The notes beneath the pieces were generated by a model, which did no database searches, had not been told where the DNA came from, and saw only the letters and a program-made list of their open reading frames with translations. A stretch of 64,000 nt of DNA, from the NCBI RefSeq assembly GCF_045055315.1, contig NZ_CP173677.1:310001-374000 (forward strand). The letters are read 5' to 3'. Below, piece after piece: positions 33,087 through 41,381 of the stretch. This stretch comes from Brachymonas wangyanguii (GTDB lineage Bacteria > Pseudomonadota > Gammaproteobacteria > Burkholderiales > Burkholderiaceae_C). The translations under genes were made by a program, and so were the position numbers. Every line of letters starts with the position of its first letter. The first letter of the stretch is position 1.

Positions 33087-33712
33087 GCGTCGGATGCGGG
33101 TAGTTGGCCGGCCCAGCGCTCGTAGGCGGCGCGGTAGTCGGGGTGCTGCTGCAGCCAGGCGGCGTCCTGCTGGCGCGTATCGCCCACCACGCGGGCCGGG
33201 TTGCCGGCCAGCACGGCAAAATCGCCAAACTGGCCGCGCACGCGGCTGCCGGCGGTCACCAGGCAGCCCTTGCCGAGTACCGTGCCGGCTTCGATCAGGC
33301 TGTGCGGGCCAATAAAGCAGTGCGTACCAATCGCAATCGGTGCGCGGATATCGCTGGGCTGGCTGCCATCAGGCGCGGCCGCCGGCACGCCGGACAGGCG
33401 CGCCGCCACGCGTACGCTGCGGTGCGTGCTGTGGCTGACGATGCTGATGAAATTGGTGACCTGCGTCCCGGCACCAATCGTGATGCCGCTGCTGGCTTCG
33501 ATAAAGTTGAAGTGGCCAATGAACACGTCATCGCCCAGCGTGAGCCGCTCTTCGTGCTCGATGCAGCTGCTGGGCGAGATACGCGTGTGCGGTAGTGCCC
33601 GGCCCTGGCTGCTTTCACCAAACAGCACGCGAAAGAACAGCAGCCGCCAGAGACGGCGGCGCAGGCGGTTCAGGTGCGCACGCAGGCGCAGGGACAGGCT
33701 GGAATCGGACAT
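33083..33712 (-). CDS. Hexapeptide-repeat acyltransferase
   Basis: A 209-residue left-handed beta-helix acyltransferase. The start is taken at the ATG at 33712 (MSDSSLSLRLRAHLNRL); an upstream extension would run into the flippase gene. Hexapeptide turns are seen in LGDDVFIGHFNFIEASSGITIGAG, and PIAIGTHCFIGPHSLIEAG then GNPARVVGD close the helix. It probably O- or N-acetylates a sugar of the repeat unit, using acetyl-CoA. It overlaps the next glycosyltransferase by 4 bp. Confidence 0.85.
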   Translation of the reverse strand: MSDSSLSLRLRAHLNRLRRRLWRLLFFRVLFGESSQGRALPHTRISPSSCIEHEERLTLGDDVFIGHFNFIEASSGITIGAGTQVTNFISIVSHSTHRSVRVAARLSGVPAAAPDGSQPSDIRAPIAIGTHCFIGPHSLIEAGTVLGKGCLVTAGSRVRGQFGDFAVLAGNPARVVGDTRQQDAAWLQQHPDYRAAYERWAGQLPASDA

Positions 33713-33743
33713 GCAATGCGTATTGTCCCCTATGCCAGGGCAT

Positions 33744-35057
33744 TCAGGGCTGTTCTTCGACCAGTTCACGCACGCCAGGGTCAGCCGGATCCTGCGGCTC
33801 CGGCTGCGGAATGTCGCGCCAGAAGGCCAGCCGCCAGAAGTAGATGCCAAAGTAGAGCAGCATGGCGGCCGATACCGCCCAGCCACCGGCTACCAGCCCG
33901 CCAAACTGCAGGCCAAGCGCCAGCGAGAGCACAAAGGCCGCCTGGCCCACCAGCGCCCAGCGGAAGGCCCAGCGCTGCGCCTTCCAGGCCATGGTGACCA
34001 CCGCCAGCGGCGCCGCGACAAAGTGCGCGGCAATATACGGTGCCAGTGCGCGTGCCAGCTCGCCGGCCTCGGACCACTGCGGGCCAAACACGGTCACGAA
34101 CAGCCAGGGCCCGGCCAGCATCAGCACCAGCATCAGCACGATGCCCATGGCGGCCAGCAGCAGCATCACCTGGCGCACGGCGCGGCGGGCTTCCTCCGGT
34201 TGCGCACCGCTCAGGCGCGGGTAGAGTGCCTGCGACACCGCGCTGCCGACCAGCGTGGCCGGTGCTTTCAGATAGCGCAGCGCCAGGCCCCAGAAGCCGG
34301 CGGCCGCTTCGCCGGTCCAGGTGATCAGCAGCGCCACCGCCACCGCATCCTGCAGCGTGCCCAGAAAGGCATGCGGCGTGTTCAGCAGCGGAAAATCCCG
34401 ATGTTCGCGCGCAGCCTGGCGCATGGCGCTGGCCAGGGCGCCATCGGCCGAACCCGGCAGCACGCCACGCCAGCCACCCTCGGGTGCCGGACGGAGCAGT
34501 ACCAGGCAGGCGATCAGCGCGGCGGCTATCGGTGCCGCCAGCAGCGCCCAGGCCTGATCCGACCCGACCGGCGCGCGGTGTTGCAGCCACAGTGCATAGC
34601 CGATGGCCACCTGCAGCACGGCGGTACCGCCATATTGCAGCACCCGCGCCACTGCCAGCGCACGAAAGCGGTGCGCACGGTTGCTCCACAGCATCAGCAG
34701 CTGCAACAGGCCGGCCGCCAGCATCGCCAGCGGCAGTAGCTGCGGCAAGGGCAGGTAGCCCAGCGCATGCAGCGCCCAGGCCAGCGGCAGGCACAGCAAC
34801 AGCACGATCAAGCCTATGCGCAGGCACAGCGCCAGCAGCGCACGCGCTTCGCGTCCGTCGCGCGCCATGGGCAGGGCGAATTCGTAACGCGCACAGGCGA
34901 CGACCGCCACCGTGGCGGCGATGGTGCTGAAGCTGGTGAACAGGCCAAACGCCTCCGGCGTGAACAGCCGCGTGATCAGCGGGCCGAGCAGTAGCGGAAT
35001 CAGCTGCGCCAGCGCGCCGCCGGCCAGCAGGGTGAGGGTGGCGCGGAGCAGGCTCAC
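33744..35057 (-). CDS. Wzx-type oligosaccharide flippase (locus 1)
   Basis: A 437-residue polytopic membrane protein of the MOP/PST flippase family with about 12 hydrophobic segments. The N-terminus TLTLLAGGALAQLIPLLLGPLITRLFTPEAFGLF is the family signature. It would flip the lipid-linked repeat unit built by the enzymes encoded downstream. It is the first gene of the leftward glycan operon (33.7-26.9 kb) and is separated by 138 bp from the divergent TumE-TumA module. Confidence 0.88.
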   Translation of the reverse strand: MSLLRATLTLLAGGALAQLIPLLLGPLITRLFTPEAFGLFTSFSTIAATVAVVACARYEFALPMARDGREARALLALCLRIGLIVLLLCLPLAWALHALGYLPLPQLLPLAMLAAGLLQLLMLWSNRAHRFRALAVARVLQYGGTAVLQVAIGYALWLQHRAPVGSDQAWALLAAPIAAALIACLVLLRPAPEGGWRGVLPGSADGALASAMRQAAREHRDFPLLNTPHAFLGTLQDAVAVALLITWTGEAAAGFWGLALRYLKAPATLVGSAVSQALYPRLSGAQPEEARRAVRQVMLLLAAMGIVLMLVLMLAGPWLFVTVFGPQWSEAGELARALAPYIAAHFVAAPLAVVTMAWKAQRWAFRWALVGQAAFVLSLALGLQFGGLVAGGWAVSAAMLLYFGIYFWRLAFWRDIPQPEPQDPADPGVRELVEEQP

Positions 35058-35195
35058 GGCAGGGCCTTGGGGGTGGGGGAATTCATGCGCTTATTATTCC
35101 GCAGCTTGCGGCTCGATAAGTGTAGTAAATAAGAATTAAAATGAGATCGTGAAGGGATTTTTCCCTCATTTATATAAATATCATCAGCTGATACA

Positions 35196-35567
35196 ATGTT
35201 CGAGCGAGAAGACGATGGCATTTCCACTTTGCTGGATCTGGATGGGCAAGTCCTGGATCAGGGCAATGGCTACTGGATCAAGATTGATGCCTGGCGTGTG
35301 CCAGCCAGTCCGGATATTCCGCATGGGGTGCGTTATGCCTTGTCCTTGCACGAACCGTATGGCACGCGGATCCTGGGCTATGACAATGCCCATGCCGTCA
35401 GGCCACCCAACAAGTTCAAGTTTGTCGGCAGGCGTCTGCCCTATGATCATCGGCATCGACATGCCAGAGACAAGGGGGTGCCGTATGTCTTTCAGGATGC
35501 CCACCAGTTGCTGGTGGATTTTTTTCAGGAAGCAGACCAGGTCCTGCAGGAGTTGAAACAGCGATGA
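35196..35567 (+). CDS. tumE: TumE-family toxin (DUF6516)
   Basis: A 123-residue protein that fits the TumE/DUF6516 toxin pattern: LDGQVLDQGNGYWIKIDAWRV at the N-terminus, HGVRYALSLHEPYGTRILGYDNAHAV in the middle and a conserved basic segment HRHRHARDKGVPYVFQDA. Its partner, a small HTH protein, overlaps its stop by 4 bp (ATGA), the usual toxin-first order of this module. The biochemical target of TumE toxins is not certain. It is transcribed rightward against the wbp operon. A short dyad (AGGGA and TCCCT) lies about 40 bp upstream of the ATG. Confidence 0.8.
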   Translation: MFEREDDGISTLLDLDGQVLDQGNGYWIKIDAWRVPASPDIPHGVRYALSLHEPYGTRILGYDNAHAVRPPNKFKFVGRRLPYDHRHRHARDKGVPYVFQDAHQLLVDFFQEADQVLQELKQR

Positions 35568-35911
35568 AGGCAGTAGTCATTGGCATCATGTCGCAGGAGC
35601 GCATGCGCGAGCGTGTGCTGGCGATTGCACGTGGCGAGTACAAGCCCAGGCCGGGGGAGCCCAAGGTGTGGTTTACTTCCATGCGGTCGCTGGCCGAAGT
35701 GCTGAGTGACGAGAATCGCGCCTTGCTGCAGGTGATCCAGCAGAGCAAGCCGGAATCGATCAGCGCGCTGGCCGAGTTGACTGGACGCAAGCCGGGCAAT
35801 CTGTCGCGCACGCTCAAGACCATGGCCAATTACGGTTTTGTCGAGATGCGACGTGAGCAGCGCCATGTGCGGCCCATCGCCAAGGCCACTAGCTTTCGCA
35901 TCATGGCCTGA
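35564..35911 (+). CDS. tumA: HTH antitoxin of the TumE-TumA module
   Basis: A 115-residue winged-helix DNA-binding protein: WFTSMRSLAEVLSDENRALLQVI, then the MarR-like helix-turn-helix ISALAELTGRKPGNLSRTLKTMANYGFVEM and a short wing. Such proteins are the antitoxin and autoregulator of TumE. It ends 10 bp from the convergent stop codon of wbpE, so this module is packed tightly between two glycan genes. Confidence 0.82.
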   Translation: MKAVVIGIMSQERMRERVLAIARGEYKPRPGEPKVWFTSMRSLAEVLSDENRALLQVIQQSKPESISALAELTGRKPGNLSRTLKTMANYGFVEMRREQRHVRPIAKATSFRIMA

Positions 35912-35920
35912 AAATCGGCG

Positions 35921-37015
35921 TCAGGCTGCCAGCGCCTCCCGCAACGCCAGCACCACCTGCTCCTGCTGCGCCGGCTGCAGGTCCGCGCTCATCGGCAGAC
36001 TCATCACCTCACGCGCGAGCGCATCGGCGACCGGCGTGGGGCGATCGCACAGGCCCTGGTAGGCCGGTTGCTGGTGCATGGGAATCGGGTAATGCACGGC
36101 GGTGGGGATGCGGGCGGCTTGCAGGCGTTGCTGTACCTGCTCGCGGTTCGGCACCTTGACGGTGTACTGGGCAAACACGCTGGTGCGGCCCGGTCGTTGC
36201 ACGATGCGGCTGATACCGGCTGCGTCCATCAGCTGGTTGTAGCGCGCACCCAGCGCCAGGCGCTGCTGCACTTCCCAGTCAAAGCGTTCCAGCTTGGCCA
36301 GCACGATGGCGCACTGCAGCGTGTCCATGCGGCCGCCCACGCCGATGCGGGTGTGCGTGTAGCGCTTGCTCTGGCCGTGGATGCGGATTTCGCGGCAGGC
36401 CTGCGCCAGCGCATCATCGTGCGTGAAGATGGCACCGCCATCGCCATAGCAGCCAAGCGGCTTGCTCGGGAAGAAGCTGGTGCAGCCGAAAGTGCTGAGG
36501 TTGCAGCTCTCGCGGCCGTCCAGTTGCGCGCCCAGGCTTTGCGCCGCATCTTCGATTACCGGGATGTTGCCGTGCGCCGCCGCGATCGCATTGATGGCGT
36601 CCATGTCCGGCACCTGGCCGTAGAGGCTGACCGGCATGATCGCGCGGGTACGTGGCGTGATGGCCGCCTCAATCTGGTTGGCATCGATCAGGCCGGTATC
36701 GGCCTCGACATCCACCCAGACCGGCACCGCGCCCAGCAGGGCGATGACTTCCGCCGTGGCGGCAAAGGTGAAGGGCGTGGTGATGACTTCGTCACCGGGG
36801 CGGATGCCGAGCGCCATCAGGCTGATCAGCAGCGCTTCGGTGCCGCTGGAGACGCTGATGCAGTGGGCGGTGCCGGTGCGTGCCGCCAGTGCGGCCTCCA
36901 GTTCGGCCACCTCCGGGCCCATGATGTACTGGCCGTGGTCGAGCACGCGCTGCATGCGGGTGTGGATGCTGTCTTGCAGCGCGGCGTATTGGGTTTTCAG
37001 GTCAATGAATTGCAT
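35921..37015 (-). CDS. wbpE: UDP-3-keto-GlcNAcA aminotransferase (WbpE/WlbC)
   Basis: A 364-residue PLP-dependent aminotransferase that adds an amino group at C3 of UDP-3-keto-N-acetylglucosaminuronate. The start at 37015 (MQFIDLKTQYAALQDSI) matches WbpE. PLP-site residues are visible in VIEDAAQSLGA and the lysine motif FGCTSFFPSKPLGCYGDGGA. It works with wbpA, wbpB and wbpD found upstream. Its start overlaps the 3' end of the zeta toxin gene by 14 bp. Confidence 0.93.
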   Translation of the reverse strand: MQFIDLKTQYAALQDSIHTRMQRVLDHGQYIMGPEVAELEAALAARTGTAHCISVSSGTEALLISLMALGIRPGDEVITTPFTFAATAEVIALLGAVPVWVDVEADTGLIDANQIEAAITPRTRAIMPVSLYGQVPDMDAINAIAAAHGNIPVIEDAAQSLGAQLDGRESCNLSTFGCTSFFPSKPLGCYGDGGAIFTHDDALAQACREIRIHGQSKRYTHTRIGVGGRMDTLQCAIVLAKLERFDWEVQQRLALGARYNQLMDAAGISRIVQRPGRTSVFAQYTVKVPNREQVQQRLQAARIPTAVHYPIPMHQQPAYQGLCDRPTPVADALAREVMSLPMSADLQPAQQEQVVLALREALAA

Positions 37016-37586
37016 GGGAGTCGTGTATTGCAGCAAGCCAGGTTGGCAGGGGCTGCCCCAGCACTTGCCAGTGCTGATCGTGATACAGCAGATAGGGGTG
37101 GTGGGGGCGCTCCCAGTTGTCGTACAGCATGGCCAGGTTTGCCAGGCTGAGCGCCTTGGGAATATTGTGCATGCTGGCCTGGTAGCGCCGGCGTATTGTG
37201 TCTGGTTCGATGTCATGCAGGCCGCGTTCGGCGCGTTCGCGTACCCGCTCGATATTGCAGTCAGAGCTGGGCAGGCCGACATAGTGCAGTTCTACCCAGT
37301 AACCGGCACGGCGTGCTTCCTGCATACGTCGGAAAATGCTTTCTCCGGACAGCGTGGTTTCCAGCGAGAACGGATGCTGTGATTGCAGGACCTGGTGGAA
37401 GCGGCGCAGGGTCTCACGCGCAGCAGCAATGTCCACGGTGCGTGGTGCCGCTGGGCAGATTTCGCGTGCGATGGCGTCTGGATCCAAGTGCAGCATGTCC
37501 GGATAGTCACCGGCCTGCCGCTCGCGCATGGTGGATTTGCCCGCTCCGTTGGCCCCGGCGTAAAACAGCGCCAGGGGCTGTGTCAT
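37002..37586 (-). CDS. Zeta toxin-family P-loop kinase
   Basis: A 194-residue protein of the zeta/PezT kinase fold. It begins with the Walker A motif LFYAGANGAGKSTMRE, then LHLDPDAIAREI (catalytic Asp region), HPFSLETTLSG (substrate Thr/Arg loop) and ERVRERAERGLHDIEPDTIRRRY. Characterised zeta toxins phosphorylate UDP-GlcNAc. The upstream small gene overlaps its start by 4 bp and is the likely antitoxin; its own end overlaps wbpE by 14 bp. A toxin embedded in, and coupled to, a UDP-GlcNAc-consuming pathway is notable. Confidence 0.88.
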   Translation of the reverse strand: MTQPLALFYAGANGAGKSTMRERQAGDYPDMLHLDPDAIAREICPAAPRTVDIAAARETLRRFHQVLQSQHPFSLETTLSGESIFRRMQEARRAGYWVELHYVGLPSSDCNIERVRERAERGLHDIEPDTIRRRYQASMHNIPKALSLANLAMLYDNWERPHHPYLLYHDQHWQVLGQPLPTWLAAIHDSHAIH

Positions 37587-37798
37587 GGACGTGGCGCAGG
37601 GTGCAGCACGACGACCCGGCCATCCGGGTAATGGCGGGCCACGCGTCCCAGGGTATCAGGCTCTACCACCGGGTATTGCTTGCGATATTCGGCGAAATAG
37701 GCGGTCGAGCGCTGTGCCGTTTGCATGGCCTGCGCCAGTGCCTGTCGCACGCGACTGGAGGCAGAAACGGTAGAAGAAGGCGTCATGGACAGCGTCAT
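37583..37798 (-). CDS. Small antitoxin partner of the zeta toxin
   Basis: A 71-residue protein (66 if the in-frame ATG at 37783 is used, which has a slightly better ribosome site). A Ser-rich N-terminus is followed by a helix (RVRQALAQAMQTAQRSTAYFAEYRKQYP) and a short C-terminal strand region ending HPAPRP. It shows no similarity that I can see to epsilon antitoxin itself, but small proteins at this position accompany chromosomal zeta toxins. The 4-bp overlap with the toxin start supports a two-gene module. Confidence 0.65.
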   Translation of the reverse strand: MTLSMTPSSTVSASSRVRQALAQAMQTAQRSTAYFAEYRKQYPVVEPDTLGRVARHYPDGRVVVLHPAPRP

Positions 37799-37869
37799 CC
37801 TGTGGAAACATCAATGCCTGCATTGTACGTTGCAGCCCGGTATCCGTGTGTAAGGCAGCCCGTAGCGCT

Positions 37870-38472
37870 TTAGTTGCCCGTTGGCGTCATCTCTACCTGG
37901 CCATCCCGCAGCAGGTAACGGTCACCAGTGTGCGGGCAACCCGCCTCGCCATCCCCCGCCAGTGGCAATGCCAGCCGCTCGCCAAAACGGCTCATCCAGC
38001 CGATCTGACGTGCCGGTACGCCGACCACCAGGGCAAAGTCGGGCACGTCTTTCTGCACCACGGCACCGGCACCGACAAAGGCGTAACGCCCCACGGTGCT
38101 GCCGCAGACGATGGTGGCGTTGGCACCGATAGTGGCCCCTTGCTTGACCAGGGTGCGGCGATATTCGGCCTTGCGCGCCACGGCAGCGCGCGGGTTGTAC
38201 ACATTGGTAAACACCATGCTCGGGCCGCAGAACACGTCATCTTCGAGCGTGACGGCATCGTAGACGCTGACGTTGTTCTGGATCTTGACGTTGTTGCCGA
38301 TCAGCACGTCGTTGCCGACGAACACGTTCTGGCCAAGCGAGCAGCCGCTGCCAATGCGGGCACCGCCGCAGACGTGGACCCAGTGCCAGATGCGGGTGTC
38401 GTGGCCGATCTGGGCGCCGTCGTCGATGATGGCGCTGGGGTGGGCGGTGTAGGAGGGCAAGGGGGATGTCAT
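37870..38472 (-). CDS. wbpD: UDP-GlcNAc3N acetyltransferase (WbpD/WlbB)
   Basis: A 200-residue left-handed beta-helix acetyltransferase starting MTSPLPSYTAHPSAIIDDGA. The hexapeptide series runs from IGHDTRIWHWVHVCGGARIG through IGNNVKIQNNVSVYDAVTLEDDVF to VGVPARQIGWMSR, as in WbpD. It acetylates the C3 amino group to give UDP-GlcNAc3NAcA. It is separated from wbpB by the Fic gene and from wbpE by the antitoxin-zeta pair. No wbpI epimerase is seen in the window, so the end product may stay in the gluco form or the gene lies elsewhere. Confidence 0.92.
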   Translation of the reverse strand: MTSPLPSYTAHPSAIIDDGAQIGHDTRIWHWVHVCGGARIGSGCSLGQNVFVGNDVLIGNNVKIQNNVSVYDAVTLEDDVFCGPSMVFTNVYNPRAAVARKAEYRRTLVKQGATIGANATIVCGSTVGRYAFVGAGAVVQKDVPDFALVVGVPARQIGWMSRFGERLALPLAGDGEAGCPHTGDRYLLRDGQVEMTPTGN

Positions 38473-38565
38473 GCTGCGTATTGTGCTTGAAGCATGGCTG
38501 AAGATGTGATGGGCAGATGCTTTTACTGTGTATGCAAATTTGTTCAGAAATCTTGTTTTGCATCT

Positions 38566-38695
38566 GTTTTCGTGTAACTGTACAAGCATTTGTGCAAACG
38601 TGACTCCAGTTCATGGAGGTGCAAACGGCGCAAGTTGTGCCACAATCAAAATCGAATTTTTCACGAGTGCGATGTTTGTCAACGTTTTCGTGTAA
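38566..38695 (+). repeat. 12-bp direct repeat upstream of the Fic gene
   Basis: GTTTTCGTGTAA occurs at 38566-38577 and 38684-38695, 118 bp apart, in the AT-rich gap between divergent wbpD and the Fic gene. The second copy lies just upstream of the Fic ribosome site. It is a candidate operator pair; function unproven. Confidence 0.45.
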
Positions 38696-38716
38696 GCAAA
38701 AAAGGAAATGTGTAGC

Positions 38717-40264
38717 ATGGATGTGGGCTTCCTGGCGTTGCAGCAGCAATATGGCATCCAGCTGGTGCAGCCCTTGCGCGTTCAATCGGTGATCGGTGGC
38801 TCACGCTCCCGGACAGAAACAGCTGATGGATGGGTGCGCAACCAGTATCCGTCGAGCTACACGCCGGAGGGGAGCTTTGCCGGACACTTTGCTTTCGGGC
38901 TCAAGTACGAAGAGCTGCATCTGGAGTTCTTCAGTCGTCTTTTTGCGCAAATTCCACCAGCTCTGGTGGAAGACTGGTGCCGGAGGGAGCCCTATGGCCA
39001 GTATGCACGCAGGACTGGCTTCCTCTATGAATGGCTGACCGGGCGCTCGCTGGATGTTCCGAATCTGAGTCGGGGTAGCTACCTGGATCTGGTGTCGTCT
39101 GACATCTATTTCACCCGGAGCAACCCAGAGCTGGATGCACGTTGGCGCATCAGGAACAACCTGCCAGGTACACCAGCTTTTTGTCCTGTCGTACGGCGTA
39201 GCTCAGAGTTGCAGCAGGCGCTGGCGTTTGACTTGTCTTTGGCCTTGCAGGCGCTGGACAGCGAGTTTGGCGCAGACGTGCTGTTGCGCACGGCATCGTG
39301 GCTGACGTTCAAGGAGTCCCGGGCGAGCTTTCTGATTGAAAAGGAAGCGGACCAGGCTGACCGGATTGCACGTTTTGCCCATGTGATTGCACAGCATAGT
39401 GGCCGCTTGCCTGAGCCCTTGGGCTGCGACGGCTTGCAGGTTCTGCAGCAAGGCATTCTGGGGGACGGTGCCATGCGGCTGGGTGTGCGCATGTCACCGG
39501 TGTTTGTGGGGCAATCCAGCTTGCGGGAAGATGTGGTGCATTACATCGCTCCGCATCATGAGGCTGTCCCGGAGATGCTGGATGGCCTGCAGTTGCTGGA
39601 GAAGAATACGCGCGGGCAGGAGGCCGTCGTGCGCGCCGCCGTACTGGCATTCGGCTTTGTCTATATTCATCCCATGGCAGATGGGAATGGACGGATCCAC
39701 CGTTTCCTGATCAATGACACGTTGCAGCGGGATGGCGCTATTCCGCAGGGCATCATTCTGCCGATATCAGCCACGATCACCCATGTGCGGGAGTTCGCGC
39801 ATGGTTATGACCAGGTGCTGGAGGGCTTTTCCCGGCCCTTCATGCGGCGCTATGCCAGCGATTACGCCTTTGGTCCAGTTACGGCATATGCCGATGGAGT
39901 GCGTTCCAACCTGGTGTTTGATGCGTATGAAGACGCTCTGGCGGCATGGCGCTATCCGGACTTGACACAGCATGTTCTTTACACGGCACAAGTCATTGCC
40001 CATACGGTAGAGCATGAAATGGCAGATGAGGCCAGGGTGCTACTGACGTTCCAGCTGGCGCAAGAGCGTATCAAGGATGTGCTGGAAATGCCGGATGCCG
40101 ATGCGGCGCGGATGATCCGCTCCATCAAGGAAAACGGTTGGAAAGTGTCGGGCAAGTTGCGGCAAGAGTACCCCTTGCTGGATGACCAGGCGCTGGCCCT
40201 GCGCCTGATTGAGGCGATACGGTCCGCGTTTGAAGATCGCGAGCCTTGGCCGATTATCGAATAA
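38717..40264 (+). CDS. Fic-family protein (predicted AMPylator)
   Basis: A 515-residue Fic protein; AAGGAAA is placed better for the ATG at 38717 than for the ATG at 38708. The catalytic loop HPMADGNGRIHR (residues 318-329) matches HPFx(D/E)GNGRxxR. N-terminal to it, SRASFLIEKE resembles the inhibitory motif (S/T)xxxE(G/N), with Lys where Gly or Asn is usual. The long N- and C-terminal regions have no domain I can name. Fic enzymes transfer AMP from ATP to target proteins. It runs opposite to the wbp operon and its stop overlaps the wbpB stop by 11 bp. It looks inserted between wbpB and wbpD. Confidence 0.9.
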   Translation: MDVGFLALQQQYGIQLVQPLRVQSVIGGSRSRTETADGWVRNQYPSSYTPEGSFAGHFAFGLKYEELHLEFFSRLFAQIPPALVEDWCRREPYGQYARRTGFLYEWLTGRSLDVPNLSRGSYLDLVSSDIYFTRSNPELDARWRIRNNLPGTPAFCPVVRRSSELQQALAFDLSLALQALDSEFGADVLLRTASWLTFKESRASFLIEKEADQADRIARFAHVIAQHSGRLPEPLGCDGLQVLQQGILGDGAMRLGVRMSPVFVGQSSLREDVVHYIAPHHEAVPEMLDGLQLLEKNTRGQEAVVRAAVLAFGFVYIHPMADGNGRIHRFLINDTLQRDGAIPQGIILPISATITHVREFAHGYDQVLEGFSRPFMRRYASDYAFGPVTAYADGVRSNLVFDAYEDALAAWRYPDLTQHVLYTAQVIAHTVEHEMADEARVLLTFQLAQERIKDVLEMPDADAARMIRSIKENGWKVSGKLRQEYPLLDDQALALRLIEAIRSAFEDREPWPIIE

Positions 40265-41210
40265 GCCGCCCCAGCACCGGATGCCCCCGCCCATCCCTTG
40301 CCGCCACCGGCTGCGCGGTACGGATCACATTCACCGTCTCGATGCAATGGCGTGCATCGTCCAGGCCGTAGCCGCGGCCGGCCAGGATTTCTTCGTAGCT
40401 GACCTTGTGCAGTTCGGTAAAGCCTTCGGAGAATTCCAGTTCTTCGCCGTTGATGTCGATGCTGCGGTAGGTAGTTTTCTTGCCCTTGACGTCTTCCGGC
40501 AGATCGTTGGCATCGATGGAGAGAAACCAGCGCACGCGGGCGCGTTCGTATTCCAGGTAGCCGGCGGCCTTGGTTTCGCCGCTGTAGTGGACGACGTTGT
40601 CTTGCAGCTTGCCAAAGACAAAGTGCAGCATGTCGTAGAAGTGCACGCCGATGTTGGTGGCCACGCCAAAGGACTGGCGCGGGTCGCCTTTCCAGCTTTC
40701 CAGGTACCACTTGCCGCGGCTGGTGATGTAGGTGAGGGTGACGTCGAACTTGGTGTCGGCCGGCATGGCGGCGACTTTTTCTCGCAGCGCCAGGATGGCA
40801 TCGTGGTGGCGCAGCTGCAGGATGTTGTAGACGCGCTTGCCGGTTTCCTGCTCTACCAGGGCCAGGTCGTCCAGCAGTTCGGGCGTGGGGACCAGCGGTT
40901 TTTCGCAGATGACGTCGCAGCCCAGACGCAGGCCGGAGGTGATTTGCGGGTGGTGCAGGTAGTTGGGGGTGCAGATGCTGACGTAATCCAGCGCGGTGGC
41001 GGGATCGCGCTTGAGGCGGTGCGCGTAGTCGTAGAAGCGCTCGAATTCGGTGAAGAACTCGCTTTGCGGCGAGATGCTGTCGATGATGCCGACCGAGTCG
41101 TTGATGTCGTAGGCCACGGCCAGGTGGTGGCCAAGGTCACGGATGGCGTGCATGTGGCGCGGAGCGATGTAGCCGGCGGCGCCGATGAGGGCGAAGTTCT
41201 TGGTGGTCAT
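40254..41210 (-). CDS. wbpB: UDP-GlcNAcA 3-dehydrogenase (WbpB/WlbA)
   Basis: A 318-residue Gfo/Idh/MocA oxidoreductase that oxidises C3 of UDP-N-acetylglucosaminuronate, giving the substrate of WbpE. The dinucleotide motif is FALIGAAGYIAPRHM, the family signature is GCDVICEKPLVPTPE with the conserved Lys, and SWKGDPRQSFGVATNIGVHFYDML contains the active-site His region. Length and order of motifs match WbpB. It has no strong ribosome site before the ATG at 41210. Upstream of it lie a dyad and the ncRNA gene. Confidence 0.94.
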   Translation of the reverse strand: MTTKNFALIGAAGYIAPRHMHAIRDLGHHLAVAYDINDSVGIIDSISPQSEFFTEFERFYDYAHRLKRDPATALDYVSICTPNYLHHPQITSGLRLGCDVICEKPLVPTPELLDDLALVEQETGKRVYNILQLRHHDAILALREKVAAMPADTKFDVTLTYITSRGKWYLESWKGDPRQSFGVATNIGVHFYDMLHFVFGKLQDNVVHYSGETKAAGYLEYERARVRWFLSIDANDLPEDVKGKKTTYRSIDINGEELEFSEGFTELHKVSYEEILAGRGYGLDDARHCIETVNVIRTAQPVAARDGRGHPVLGRLIR

Positions 41211-41256
41211 GGTGCGTTGTATTGTCTGTCAAGAGAGTAGTTGCGGTAGCTGTCAG

Positions 41257-41285
41257 CTTGTGTACACCATACGTGTGCATACAAG
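41257..41285. promoter_or_regulatory. Imperfect dyad beside the ncRNA promoter
   Basis: CTTGTGTACAC and GTGCATACAAG match as inverted repeats at 9 of 11 positions around a 7-bp centre. The dyad lies 7 bp before the -35 box of the ncRNA promoter and 46 bp upstream of the wbpB start, so it could control either. Confidence 0.4.
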
Positions 41286-41292
41286 TTTTCTG

Positions 41293-41320
41293 TTGACAAT
41301 GAGGTGCCTGCAGGTATAAT
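41293..41320 (+). promoter_or_regulatory. Consensus sigma-70 promoter for the ncRNA
   Basis: TTGACA (41293-41298), a 16-bp spacer and TATAAT (41315-41320): both boxes are perfect consensus. No protein-coding gene follows; transcription would start near 41327 and reach a terminator within about 55 nt. Confidence 0.85.
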
Positions 41321-41326
41321 TTTTGC

Positions 41327-41381
41327 AACACGGCCCCTCTCGACGAGTCTGTTTTGCAGATGAGTTGCTGAGGGGTTTTTT
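41327..41381 (+). ncRNA. Short structured RNA convergent with the Abi_2 gene (AbiF-type RNA candidate)
   Basis: A consensus promoter and a terminator bracket a transcript of about 55 nt. The outer stem is CCCCTC (41334-41339) with GAGGGG (41370-41375), followed by six T. Inside, CGAC pairs with GTTG and TCTG with CAGA, separated by a GAG/TGA internal loop that can form tandem G-A pairs. The T-run overlaps the stop codon of the Abi_2 gene on the opposite strand. AbiF-type HEPN proteins are reported to work with a small neighbouring RNA as antitoxin; this RNA is well placed for that role. Start and partner are inferred. Confidence 0.7.

Noticed and set aside
35149..35556. Alternative frame overlapping tumE
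   Set aside because: The frame at 35196-35567 has the TumE-like pattern and the 4-bp overlap with the HTH antitoxin; the other is Arg/Met-rich.
36068..37150. A 360-codon plus-strand frame over wbpE and the zeta gene
   Set aside because: Shadow of two genes with intact PLP and Walker A motifs.
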